Source of the DNA: Siphonodentalium dalli
Taxonomy: Eukaryota > Mollusca > Scaphopoda > Gadilida > Siphonodentaliidae
DNA length: 64,000 bases
NCBI GenBank assembly: GCA_032622095.1
Contig: CP136061.1
Location: 62,251,127-62,315,126 of the forward strand
Reading direction: 5' to 3'
The notes beneath the pieces are model-generated. The model did no database searches. It worked only from the letters and a program-made list of their open reading frames with translations, and was not told the DNA's origin. The translations under genes and the position numbers were made by a program. This document shows, piece after piece, positions 22,330 to 34,291 of this stretch; the first letter of the stretch is position 1, and each line of letters opens with the position of its first letter.

Positions 22330-24095
22330 CCGCTATCTCGTGTCACTTTAACATTCCACACCGTGTGTGTATTATCCCCCTTTAATGATGTCATAGCATG
22401 GTACATGCAAGACAGTATAACCCTATGATTATGTCTGTAGCTGTTGGTAAGATGTGAAATATAAATTTCAAGGTTCATTCGTGTAGTAATTTTGTATATG
22501 TTCAACGCTCTTCATTCGTGTGCTTGTATTGTTAACATTCATTCATAATGAGTGCCCCTTTAGAGTGTCTTGTGTTCCTTTAAGATTCAACCACCAATAT
22601 TACATCACGTCCCTTGTTTCGTGTCACTTTAACTCCTTGAGTGGATTGTCCGCCTTTAATGATTTCATAGCGTGTGTACATGCAAGACAGTATAACACTA
22701 TGATTATGTCTGTAGCGGTTGTTGGTAAGATGTGAAATATAAATTTTAAGGTTCAATTCATTCGTGTAGTAATTTTGTATATGTTCAACGCTCTTCATTC
22801 GTGTGCTTGTATTGTTAACATTCATTCATAATGAATGTCCCTTTAGAGTGTCTTGTAATTTTGTATATGTTCAACGCTCTTCATTCGTGTGCTTGTATTG
22901 TTAACATTCATTCATAATGAATGTCCCTTTAGAGTGTCTTGTGTTCCTTTAAGATTCAAACACCAATATTACATCACGTCCCTTGTTTCGTGTCACATTA
23001 ACTCCTTGAGTGTATTGCCCCTTCGAATGATGTCATAGCGTGTGTACATGTAAGATAGTATAACACTATGACTATGTCTGTATCTGTTGTTGGTAAGATG
23101 TGAAATATAAATTTCAGTTCATTCATGTAGTAATTTCGTATATGTTCAACGCTCTTCATTCGGGTGCTTGTATTGTTAACATTCATTCATAATGAATGTC
23201 CCTTTAGAGTGTCTTGTGTTCCTTTAAGATTCAAACACCAATATTACATCACGTCCCTTGTTTCGTGTCACATTAACTCCTTGAGTGTATTGCCCCTTCG
23301 AATGATGTCATAGCGTGTGTACATGTAAGATAGTATAACACTATGACTATGTCTGTATCTGTTGTTGGTAAGATGTGAAATATAAATTTCAGTTCATTCG
23401 TGTAGTAATTTCGTATATGTTCAACGCTCTTCATTCGTGTGCTTGTATTGTTAACATTCATTCATAATGAATGTCCCTTTAGAGTGTCTTGTGTTCCTTT
23501 AAGATTCAAACACCAATATTACATCACGTCCCTTGTTTCGTGTCACATTAACTCCTTGAGTGTATTGCCCCTTCGAATGATGTCATAGCGTGTGTACATG
23601 TAAGATAGTATAACACTATGCCTATGTCTGTATCTGTTGTCACACCGTGAGTGGATTGTCCGCCTTTAATGATGTCATAGCGTGTGTACATGCAAGACAG
23701 TATAACCCTATGATAATGCCTGTAGCTGTTGTTGGTAAGATGTGAAATATAAATTTCAAGGTTCAATTCATTCGTGTAGTAATTTTGTATATGTTCAACG
23801 CTCTTCATTCGTGCGCTTGTATTGTTAACATTCATTCATAATGAGTGTCCCTTTAGAGTGTCTTGTGTTCCTTTAAGATTCAAACACCAATATTACATCA
23901 CGTCCCTTGTTTCGTGTCACTTTAACTCCTTGAGTGTATTGCCCCTTCGAATGATGTCATAGCATGGGTACATGTAAGATAGTATAACACTATGACTATG
24001 TCTGTATCTGTTGTTGGTAAGATGTGAAATATAAATTTCAAGGTTCAATTCATTCGTGTAGTAATTTCGTATATGTTCAACGCTCTTCATTCGTA
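22330..24095 (-). repeat. ~275-bp tandem repeat family, inner block of right arm
   Basis: Reverse-complement mirror of 19,925-21,690 at near identity; one visible substitution distinguishes the ACTCCTTGAGTGGATTG block from its left counterpart (CAATCCACCCAAGGAGT). Confidence 0.88.
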
Positions 24096-24730
24096 AGAGT
24101 AATTACCAACTGGAAGTTGTACTATTTTTGATAAACATCGGATTTGCTCATCAGACGATAAGCTGACAATATTTACGCATGGTCTAATTAGATTCATGCA
24201 TAAATGTAAGGTAATTTTTGTTATGGTCAAGTTTTTTGTTAAGACCATGTTCTAACATAGATCGATAAATAAGTTAAAGGTTATTATATTCCACAGTCAA
24301 ATCTATTGGTGATCGAATTTGATAACTATTTTGGAACAAATAAGAGTATTATTTACGTGAGATCAATGAGTCCAATTATTATAAATAATAAATTGCAGGC
24401 ATCGGTGGATACCCGATTGCCACATTTAGTGATCACGTGATAAACTGATAAAATGTCCAAGTGACGTACTATAATGAGCAAAAAAAAAATGAGTTGACCT
24501 TCGGCTTCGTCCCGATTGGGTACTGATCTGACACCGGGGATAAATTGACCAATGACTGCCCTTGTATCCTTTGACAGATATGCGTGCGCAGACTCGTTTG
24601 ATGTTCGCTATCGCATTACTATGTTTTAATAGCCGAGCCTTCACTACTCGTCTGACTCTCTTACCGACAAGACCTGTCTACACAGTACTTCTCCGGCAGA
24701 CTATTCATCCACTGATAGGCCTACATACAG

Positions 24731-25482
24731 GTATGCTCATTTATTTGCTCATTTGCTCATTTTTATTGCTCATTTGCTCATTTTCTTGCTCATTTGCTCA
24801 TTTTCTTGCTCATTTGCTCATTTTTTTGCTCATTTGCTCATTTTTATTGCTCATTTGCTCATTTTCTTGCTCATTTGCTCATTGTTTTGCTCATTTGCTC
24901 ATTTTTATTGCTCATTTGCTCATTTTCTTGCTCATTTGCTCATTTTATTGCTCATTTGCTCATTTTCTTGCTCATTTGCTCATTTTCTTGCTCATTTGCT
25001 CATTTTTTTGCTCATTTGCTCATTTTTATTGCTCATTTGCTCATTTTCTTGCTCATTTGCTAATTTTTTTGCTCATTTGCTCATTTTTTTGCTCATTTGC
25101 TCATTTTTATTGCTCATTTGCTCATTTTCTTGCTCATTTGCTAATTTTTTTGCTCATTTGCTCATTTTTTTGCTCATTTGCTCATTTTTATTGCTCATTT
25201 GCTCATTTTCTTGCTCATTTACTCATTTTCTTGCTCATTTGCTCATTTTTTTGCTCATTTGCTCATTTTTTTGCTCAATTGCTCATTTTTTTGCTCATTT
25301 TGTTGCTCATTTGCTCATTTTCTTGCTCATTTGCTCATTTTCTTGCTCATTTGCTCATTTTTTTTGCTCATTTGCTCATTTTTATTGCTCATTTGCTCAT
25401 TTTCTTGCTCATTTGCTCATTTTCTTGCTCATTTGCTCATTTTTTTGCTCATTTGCTCATTTTTATTGCTCATTTGCTCATT
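24731..25482 (-). repeat. TGAGCAAA minisatellite, right arm
   Basis: Mirror of 18,378-19,285, about 160 bp shorter. The open frame of 326 codons across it starts in unique sequence and is kept open only by the stop-free minisatellite. Confidence 0.9.
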
Positions 25483-25509
25483 GATTGGTGCATACTCAAG
25501 AGTCATAGA

Positions 25510-26050
25510 CCTAACATCCAATGTACGTTAATGGTGTCATAGCGTGGGTACATAGAAGACTGTATAACACTATGCCTATGTCCGTATCTGTTGTCACACC
25601 GTGAGTGGATTGTCCGCCTTTAATGATGTCATAGTGTGTGTACATGCAAGACAGTATAATACTATGATTATGTCTGTAACTGTTGTTGGTAAGATGTGAA
25701 ATATAAATTTCAAGGTTCATTCGTGTAGTAATTTTGTATATGTTCAACGCTCTTCATTCGTGCGCTTGTATTGTTAACATTCATTCATAATGCATGTCCC
25801 TTTAGAGTGTCTTGTGTTCCTTTAAGATTCAAACACCAATATTACATCACGTCCCTTGTTTCGTGTCACATTAACTCCTTGAGTCTATTGCCCCTTCGAA
25901 TGATGTCATAGCGTGTGTACATGTAAGATAGTATAACACTATGTCTGTATGTGTTGTCACACCGTGAGTGGATTGTCCGCCTTTAATGATGTCATAGCGT
26001 GTGTACATGCAAGACAGTATAACCCTATGATAATGCCTGTAGCTGTTGAC
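25510..26050 (-). repeat. ~275-bp tandem repeat family, outer block of right arm
   Basis: Mirror of 17,800-18,345, with a 6-bp deletion near 25,945 relative to the left arm. Confidence 0.8.
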
Positions 26051-27208
26051 ATGTCTGAACCTATCATTGGTACAATAGCAGTGATATAATGTTACATCAT
26101 CGGTGCTACCTGTAGTTTTCGGCATACAAAATGGTCGTAAGTGTGAATGGAGTGATAAGGGGTTATTACGTAATGTTGTTATAACAATGTCATCAAAGCA
26201 ATTTCTATAATTGAGTGTCTCACGACCTGACGTAATATGTATGCATGTTTTTTGGATAACTAATTATCGTGTGAATGACACAGTTTATCAACCTTAATTG
26301 ATACTAACCCGTTAAACAACTATTTCTGCTCAAATCGATATGTTTTCTGAATACCATATAGCTGTGACCGGGGAAATAATAGAATTCATTTGGTAAAGCA
26401 AAGGTGTGAAAGACACATTGTTAACACCAATGTGGCGTGTGTGATTGCGTGTACATCGCTCATGTTCCATGTAAAAATGGCTGAGATTAAATCATCATTC
26501 ATTCAATATGACAGTTCATTCTAGGGGGTTGTAATTTCGCCTTACAATTTTCGACCGTTAGGGATTCAACATAGTACATTTCAATACTTCCAATAATTCA
26601 CGAAAATACACGCCTGTCATATACTCAATAACTTCATATAGAGATAAGTAAAGAATAAACGCTCTTTATTATTTATGTAAAAGTAATGGTGTCTATTTTC
26701 AGGTATGACAATTATATGAACTGCGTCCGTTAAACACTGGAATGTATGCATTCATACCGTTGGTCACAATGTCCAATAAAGCGACTGTCCATACACATAT
26801 AATTGGTATAAAGATATTTCTAAACATCGATTAATAAATACATTGAAACATTGGTTGAACAAAAAAATAACGAAAGATATTACGCGCAAATAATTTAACA
26901 TTCGATATTTTTTAATATCGAGATTATCAGAAACCGAAAAACTCGTTATAAATTTTTTATTTAAACTTTTTTTTAGAGAAATAATTTTGAGGGTTTTGAA
27001 ATTTTTTCTTTTTTTGAAATTTGGGGGTTTTGAATTTTTTTTGTGGAAAAAATTAATTTTAGGGTTTTGAAATTTTTTGGAAAAAATAAATTTTGGAATT
27101 TTTGAAAAAAAATTTGGGTTTTGATATTTTGGGAATATTTTAGTACAACCAATTTTAGACCCAAAGATTCTATTTTTAGATGTGGCTCTAACGAGACGCT
27201 CTATCTTC

Positions 27209-27216
27209 TCGCGACA
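27209..27216 (+). repeat. 8-bp target site duplication, right (TCGCGACA)
   Basis: Partner of 16,636-16,643, followed by CCGCCCTAAAGTACATTTTC exactly as in the uninterrupted units. Confidence 0.95.
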
Positions 27217-27258
27217 CCGCCCTAAAGTACATTTTCGGGCCTCTGGTGTTGTTCATTG

Positions 27259-27342
27259 GCAGAATGAGGTCCTCAGAGGGTGAATTTTAGTAACGCTACC
27301 CCGCACAGCGTTCCAAGCATCACTAAATTCATCCTCTGGTGG
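27259..27342. repeat. Inverted-repeat hairpin motif 1 in unit 1
   Basis: CAGAATGAGGTCCTCAGAGG, then GTGAATTTTAGTAACGCTA, is followed after a short loop by ATCACTAAATTCATCCTCTGG, the imperfect reverse complement. The same motif appears at the same place in units 2-4, and a related form (CAGAATGAGGTCCCCAGAGG) sits on both sides of the core of the palindromic element (near 21,700-21,735 and 22,285-22,325). Confidence 0.7.
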
Positions 27343-27533
27343 CCTTCGACATGGCCACATCTGCGATGGGAGACCTTCACATAGACTCAAATTTAAGTTC
27401 CCAAAGGGTGACTATGGTGATGTGGATCTACTGGGCACCTCGATTGTGCATTGTGTCGTCTGCCAATTTGGGGATATAGAGAAACTAAAACTAAAAAAGA
27501 AACTTGTAACTTTCCAGAGGAGATGAGGCCTAA

Positions 27534-27622
27534 GCAGAATGAGGTCCAGAGAGGGTGAATTTATAGTTTGGGCTGTGTGGGCTAGCGTCACTAAATTCAC
27601 TCTCTGCGGACATCATTCTGCA
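27534..27622. repeat. Inverted-repeat hairpin motif 2 in unit 1
   Basis: GCAGAATGAGGTCCAGAGAG with GGTGAATTTA pairs with TAAATTCACTCTCTGCGGAC with ATCATTCTGC across a ~30-base loop, giving a ~30-bp stem. The motif is repeated in every array unit. It resembles a very small MITE or a hairpin-forming satellite seed; no target duplication is clear. Confidence 0.7.
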
Positions 27623-28036
27623 AATGTCGGGCACCATATATTGATGCCTTAGTACACAGTTCAGTGCGAATAGAAGATAAAATTAAGAATTTAATTTAGA
27701 TTCTTTTGTACAAAATAACATATTCAAAAAGAGAATTGCCGTCCACATAATTACATTGCTTTAAATAGAAACCTCTATCCATGTATTTTATATAGTTTCA
27801 AATATTTGGAACGAGAGCAATGATTATCACAATCACTTTTCGACGACAAAATAATGTTTTTCGATATATTTAAGTTTAGTTTTTAGTAAAAGTCCGTTCT
27901 TGAAAAAACACCGTTCCGTCAACCTCTGCACTCCATAAGGAGCAACGCCCCGTCCGATAGACTGCTAGCGGAAGCGTTACCCCTCGGTGTTGCATGGGTC
28001 AGTGAGCTGAGTGGGTGAGCCAAGAATGAGAATAAG

Positions 28037-29656
28037 CCACTTTCACACTTATCCCTTTTCCGGATCGTTTTAAATAGATAATAGCAACCACCAAGGGTGC
28101 TTATACCTAAGGCAGGTGAATGACGTCATATAATTTTTTCTATATCCATCAGTGATTTTTCAAGATCACGGGTATAGATTTTGGAGAAATTGTCACGTGA
28201 TTTCCTGTTAGCAACCGTGTGGAGATACCAAAAACGCGGAATTGGAAATGAAGCATCGCGATAAAAATGAAAGTAACTATACTTCATAACTTACGAAGAA
28301 TTCACATGTGATTTAAGTCTATTAATTTCATTTAGACCAATTTCGTTGTTCAGCTTAATGAAAACGAAAAATGAAGAAGTCATGACGATAATCCAGACAA
28401 GATTTTACAATCCACGACACAGGTCTTGTCAATTTGGCATGTCGTCTCCGTCGTGACCACTGCATGGTGTTACATAAATTATTCTTAGCGTTATGTCGCC
28501 GAAAAAAGGCAAATTTGAGGCACATCATGTGTGGTTACTCCACTACGGGTCACGTACGATTCATTTTATCGTTGGATCTTTCACACATGTCAGGATAACC
28601 TTTTTATCAGATATTTGATAACGCATCCGGCAATTTCATTTATTGACTCGAACTAAAAATGGTCCGTTTGTCGATAAATTAGCGGATAGAGGATATCTGC
28701 GTAATGTCATTTTGCGTGGTATTCTCATAGTGCGTGTGTGTCTATCTTTTAAAAGTTATTCTTAAACTGGAAAGATAAATATCTCAAATTTCTTCCTTTT
28801 TGGAAATTATAACTTGTTCATCTTCACTGCTTTCTTGGCACAATTTCTCCTGACAGTGACGTGGCTATAAGGGGTGTCACACCCTTCAACTTTTTTTAAT
28901 TCGAAGGTCGAAAATTTATTGTTGGAAATTCCATGTTCCCCAGTTGCTATGAACCCTGTTTTCAAATTCTCCAATTCCGATATGCGGTTGGACAATTTCA
29001 AGTAAAATTTAGGAATTTGCCAAATTTTCAAAATTACGAGTTCATGGTTAGATAACTTTTTCGTACAAGCTAGTACAGTTTAAATAAATACTTGGTTAAC
29101 AGGACCGAGCCATTATATACTTATGCCTCGAGTTTCCAAGCAAAGACAACAATACTGTATACATGTAGGCTGTCATTTTTTGTTTCGCACTTCATTCAAC
29201 ATGGCAATGAGTGAATGGGTATCATCATATCTGTTGTTCCCAAACTCATTATCGCATAGATTTGAAATGAAAGTTCAAACATTCAATTGTATCGGTAAAT
29301 ATAAGATAATCAATTTATTCTGAAATTCCGAATTTGGAAATCAAAAGTTGAAAATATACTATGATGCCAAATAACCGGAAATGCCAAATGAAACTGTAGG
29401 TTACAACTGAAAAACTGGAAAGTTAGAAATAACCTGGCATCAAATGGTTCTCCTTACCTATATAAAATTGTATATGTGGCGAGAATAAAGAATTGACCTG
29501 TAGTTAGACAAGGAGGTGGACACACCATCAATCAAGAACCCATAAATATGTACATGCCTCCAGGAAGGGGGCGATGACATAATGTGACAATTCATTCAGT
29601 TCATTAATTCATTCAAATGTAACTGAAATGTGGACCCACGATATATATGTATACAT

Positions 29657-29718
<62 letters not shown>

Positions 29719-30265
29719 GTGCAGACAAGGCTTTCAAATTTTGATACAAAATTATCATTTTATAGAGGGTGAATCTTCAACGCTCATGTTCATTAGATGC
29801 ATTCACATATACATCGAACAGATGGCTAACCTCTGCTTTGGACAAATTTCTTCTCTCATTCATTTTCTCTTTGTGGTGACTTCAATTGTGAAATGCAGAA
29901 TTAGAGCAAACTGCTCTCTCGTCACCCTCAGATATGTTCAAACTTTTGCTCATCAAAATATAAATCGTTCGCTACTAGATTGTCAAAACCTCCTTGCGAT
30001 TTTTGTTGTTGTTGACAATTTCGTGTTCTCGAACTTTACGGGGTCGTTTTTTATCTCTTTTGCCAATACACAAGAGAGAATGGTAAAAAAAAAAACCTCA
30101 TCGTCGGAAGAGCGAACTCCCCCATTCCTTTCGCACTGGTAACGCTGCTAACTCACGTCCGTTGTTGAACAGAAACGGATGAGGAAACGGACATGTGTGA
30201 ATGGAACCAACGGACCGTTCTATAAACGCATCCGGAAAACGGAAAAGTGTGACGGCAGCTTAATA
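28037..30265. mobile_element. Possible ~2.2-kb non-autonomous element inside each array unit
   Basis: Near the left end, AATAAGCCACTTTCACACTT is followed by ATCCCTTTTCCGGATCG. Near the right end, the reverse complement reads ATTAAGCTGCCGTCACACTT then TTCCGTTTTCCGGATGCG. The ~37-bp ends match at most positions. The interior has an (AT)n tract, a TGACGTCA site near 28,123 and only short frames. I cannot identify a target duplication, so this could be a fossil transposon that was amplified as part of the unit, or chance inverted sequence. Confidence 0.4.
29655..29713 (+). repeat. (AT)n microsatellite
   Basis: A long TATATA run following ATACATGG. Its length differs between array units (longest in unit 1, shortest in unit 4 near 40,998-41,020) and explains most of the unit length variation. 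Confidence 0.95.
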
Positions 30266-30520
30266 AATTATCTGCATAAATAATTCACGTATTTGCTATA
30301 TGTTGACCTATTTTGATGATTGACCAGACATTACTAGGTTTGATTCCAGACTTGAAATGTGTGTAGCCTACAGCTACAAGACAAATCATTTCTCCTAACA
30401 AAATTAATCTATTGAACCAATAAACCAGCGAGCTTTGAGCTTTTGTGATTTCCACAGGGATTCAAGTTCAATTTAATTTAGCTTTGAGAAATATTTGTTC
30501 CACTCAAAAACATCTCACCT

Positions 30521-33441
30521 AGTTTAATTACTTTCTGGACACACATAAATAGTATATACCATATTAAAGTAGATGTCAGCTTCATGTTCCGACCTGCTGT
30601 CAAATTTGAACGTGGTGCCATTGCTATGGAAACGGCGTGTAAACAATACAAGCGCATTTTTAGAAACGACACTTTAAGCCTATGGTAAAAAAAACCGTTA
30701 ATTTAATCCCATTCTACTGGTGAACACAAGATTACTTACAAGAAAATTTGAATAATTTGGTGTAAATCTTTAGAGTACTGTTGGCCTCTTCTGGGCAATT
30801 TTTTCTGGTTAATAATCAGAATAATTTTTTCTCAAGACGGCGCCTCAAATTACATTATTTAAATTAAAGTGATCTGTTCTACTGATTTTCTAACAATCAC
30901 GTAGCTTATAATACAACTGTGTGCTATATGACGCTAAGTTGTAATAGCTGTTCCACGGTTAGGTAAATATCATTGGAAGTGTTCAAACTAATCTCGCGAC
31001 ACCGCCCTAAAGTACATTTTCGGGCCTCTGGTGTTGTTCATTGGCAGAATGAGGTCCTCAGAGGGTGAATTTTAGTAACGCTACCCCGCACAGCGTTCCA
31101 AGAATCACTAAATTCATCCTCTGGTGGCCTTCGACATGGCCACATCTGCGATGGGAGACCTTCACATAGACTCAAATTTAAGTTCCCAAAGGGTGACTAT
31201 GGTGATGTGGATCTACTGGGCACCTCGATTGTGCATTGTGTCGTCTGCCAATTTGGGGATATAGAGAAACTAAAACTAAAAAAGAAACTTGTAACTTTCC
31301 AGAGGAGATGAGGCCTAAGCAGAATGAGGTCCAGAGAGGGTGAATTTATAGTTTGGGCTGTGTGGGCTAGCGTCACTAAATTCACTCTCTGCGGACATCA
31401 TTCTGCAAATGTCGGGCACCATATATTGATGCCTTAGTACACAGTTCAGTGCGAATAGAAGATAAAATTAAGAATTTAATTTAGATTCTTTTGTACAAAA
31501 TAACATATTCAAAAAGAGAATTGCCGTCCACATAATTACATTGCTTTAAATAGAAACCTCTATCCATGTATTTTATATAGTTTCAAATATTTGGAACGAG
31601 AGCAATGATTATCACAATCACTTTTCGATGACAAAATAATGTTTTTCGATATATTTAAGTTTAGATTTTAGTAAAAGTCCGTTCTTGAAAAAACACCGTT
31701 CCGTCAACCTCTGCACTCCATAAGGAGCAACGCCCCGTCCGATAGACTGCTAGCGGAAGCGTTACCCCTCGGTGTTGCATGGGTCAGTGAGCTGAGTGGG
31801 TGAGCCAAGAATGAGAATAAGCCACTTTCACACTTATCCCTTTTCCGGATCGTTTTAAATAGATAATAGCAACCACCAAGGGTGCTTATACCTAAGGCAG
31901 GTGAATGACGTCATATAATTTTTTCTATATCCATCAGTGATTTTTCAAGATCACGGGTATAGATTTTGGAGAAATTGTCACGTGATTTCCTGTTAGCAAC
32001 CGTGTGGAGATGCCAAAAACGCGGAATTGGAAATGAAGCATCGCGATAAAAATGAAAGTAACTATACTTCATAACTTACGAAGAATTCACATGTGATTTA
32101 AGTCTATTAATTTCATTTAGACCAATTTCGTTGTTCAGCTTAATGAAAACGAAAAATGAAGAAGTCATGACGATAATCCAGACAAGATTTTACAATCCAC
32201 GACACAGGTCTTGTCAATTTGGCATGTCGTCTCCGTCGTGACCACTGCATGGTGTTACATAAATTATTCTTAGCGTTATGTCGCCGAAAAAAGGCAAATT
32301 TGAGGCACATCATGTGTGGTTACTCCACTACGGGTCACGTACGATTCATTTTATCGTTGGATCTTTCACACATGTCAGGATAACCTTTTTATCAGATATT
32401 TGATAACGCATCCGGCAATTTCATTTATTGACTCGAACTAAAAATGGTCCGTTTGTCGATAAATTAGCGGATAGAGGATATCTGCGTAATGTCATTTTGC
32501 GTGGTATTCTCATAGTGCGTGTGTGTCTATCTTTTAAAAGTTATTCTTAAACTGGAAAGATAAATATCTCAAATTTCTTCCTTTTTGGAAATTATAACTT
32601 GTTCATCTTCACTGCTTTCTTGGCACAATTTCTCCTGACAGTGACGTGGCTATAAGGGGTGTCACACCCTTCAACTTTTTTTAATTCGAAGGTCGAAAAT
32701 TTATTGTTGGAAATTCCATGTTCCCCAGTTGCTATGAACCCTGTTTTCAAATTCTCCAATTCCGATATGCGGTTGGACAATTTCAAGTAAAATTTAGGAA
32801 TTTGCCAAATTTTCAAAATTACGAGTTCATGGTTAGATAACTTTTTCGTACAAGCTAGTACAGTTTAAATAAATACTTGGTTAACAGGACCGAGCCATTA
32901 TATACTTATGCCTCGAGTTTCCAAGCAAAGACAACAATACTGTATACATGTAGGCTGTCATTTTTTGTTTCGCACTTCATTCAACATGGCAATGAGTGAA
33001 TGGGTATCATCATATCTGTTGTTCCCAAACTCATTATCGCATAGATTTGAAATGAAAGTTCAAACATTCAATTGTATCGGTAAATATAAGATAATCAATT
33101 TATTCTGAAATTCCGAATTTGGAAATCAAAAGTTGAAAATATACTATGATGCCAAATAACCGGAAATGCCAAATGAAACTGTAGGTTACAACTGAAAAAC
33201 TGGAAAGTTAGAAATAACCTGGCATCAAATGGTTCTCCTTACCTATATAAAATTGTATATGTGGCGAGAATAAAGAATTGACCTGTAGTTAGACAAGGAG
33301 GTGGACACACCATCAATCAAGAACCCATAAATATGTACATGCCTCCAGGAAGGGGGCGATGACATAATGTGACAATTCATTCAGTTCATTAATTCATTCA
33401 AATGTAACTGAAATGTGGACCCACGATATATATGTATACAT

Positions 33442-33489
<48 letters not shown>

Positions 33490-34291
33490 GTGCAGACAAG
33501 GCTTTCAAATTTTGATACAAAATTATCATTTTATAGAGGGTGAATCTTCAACGCTCATGTTCATTAGATGCATTCACATATACATCGAACAGATGGCTAA
33601 CCTCTGCTTTGGACAAATTTCTTCTCTCATTCATTTTCTCTTTGTGGTGACTTCAATTGTGAAATGCAGAATTAGAGCAAACTGCTCTCTCGTCACCCTC
33701 AGATATGTTCAAACTTTTGCTCATCAAAATATAAATCGTTCGCTACTAGATTGTCAAAACCTCCTTGCGATTTTTGTTGTTGTTGACAATTTCGTGTTCT
33801 CGAACTTTACGGGGTCGTTTTTTATCTCTTTTGCCAATACACAAGAGAGAATGGTAAAAAAAAAAACCTCATCGTCGGAAGAGCGAACTCCCCCATTCCT
33901 TTCGCACTGGTAACGCTGCTAACTCACGTCCGTTGTTGAACAGAAACGGATGAGGAAACGGACATGTGTGAATGGAACCAACGGACCGTTCTATAAACGC
34001 ATCCGGAAAACGGAAAAGTGTGACGGCAGCTTAATAAATTATCTGCATAAATAATTCACGTATTTGCTATATGTTGACCTATTTTGATGATTGACCAGAC
34101 ATTACTAGGTTTGATTCCAGACTTGAAATGTGTGTAGCCTACAGCTACAAGACAAATCATTTCTCCTAACAAAATTAATCTATTGAACCAATAAACCAGC
34201 GAGCTTTGAGCTTTTGTGATTTCCACAGGGATTCAAGTTCAATTTAATTTAGCTTTGAGAAATATTTGTTCCACTCAAAAACATCTCACCT
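30521..34291 (+). repeat. Array unit 2 (uninterrupted, 3,771 bp)
   Basis: A complete unit lacking the palindromic insertion; it retains a single TCGCGACA at 30,994-31,001, the empty target site. Internal structure: the hairpin motifs described for unit 1, a pair of TIR-like sequences about 2.2 kb apart (near 31,822 and 34,050), and an (AT)n tract near 33,442-33,484. Confidence 0.85.

Larger units (their letters stand above)
16644..27208. mobile_element. 10,565-bp foldback (giant palindromic) DNA transposon
   Basis: Both ends read inward as GAAGATAGAGCGTCTCG and the whole element is an inverted repeat centred near 22,011, with arms of about 5.37 kb (left) and 5.20 kb (right) and essentially no spacer. 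Exact 8-bp TCGCGACA duplications flank it, and three empty sites are visible in the other array units. Arms contain, from outside in, an A-rich TTCAAAA tract, about 0.8 kb unique sequence, ~275-bp tandem repeats, a TGAGCAAA minisatellite, about 0.6 kb unique sequence, more 275-bp repeats, a second TTCAAAA tract and a GGC-rich core. Arms differ mainly by repeat copy number (about 162 bp in the minisatellite, 18 bp in the inner TTCAAAA tract, 6 bp near 25,945) and a few substitutions. No transposase is seen. Long, internally repetitive inverted repeats are typical of Foldback and Galileo-like elements; an 8-bp duplication also fits hAT, P or MULE-type transposases, so the superfamily is open. 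Confidence 0.93.

Noticed and set aside
16644-27208. The palindrome as a sequencing or assembly fold-back artefact
   Set aside because: Exact 8-bp flanking duplications, three empty sites, and real differences between arms (about 162, 18 and 6 bp plus substitutions) argue for a true insertion.
29630-30142. 170-codon frame repeated in the array units (166 codons in units 2-3)
   Set aside because: Its N-terminal part is the (AT)n tract read as Ile-Tyr repeats and the rest is altered in unit 4; conservation simply reflects recent duplication of the whole unit.
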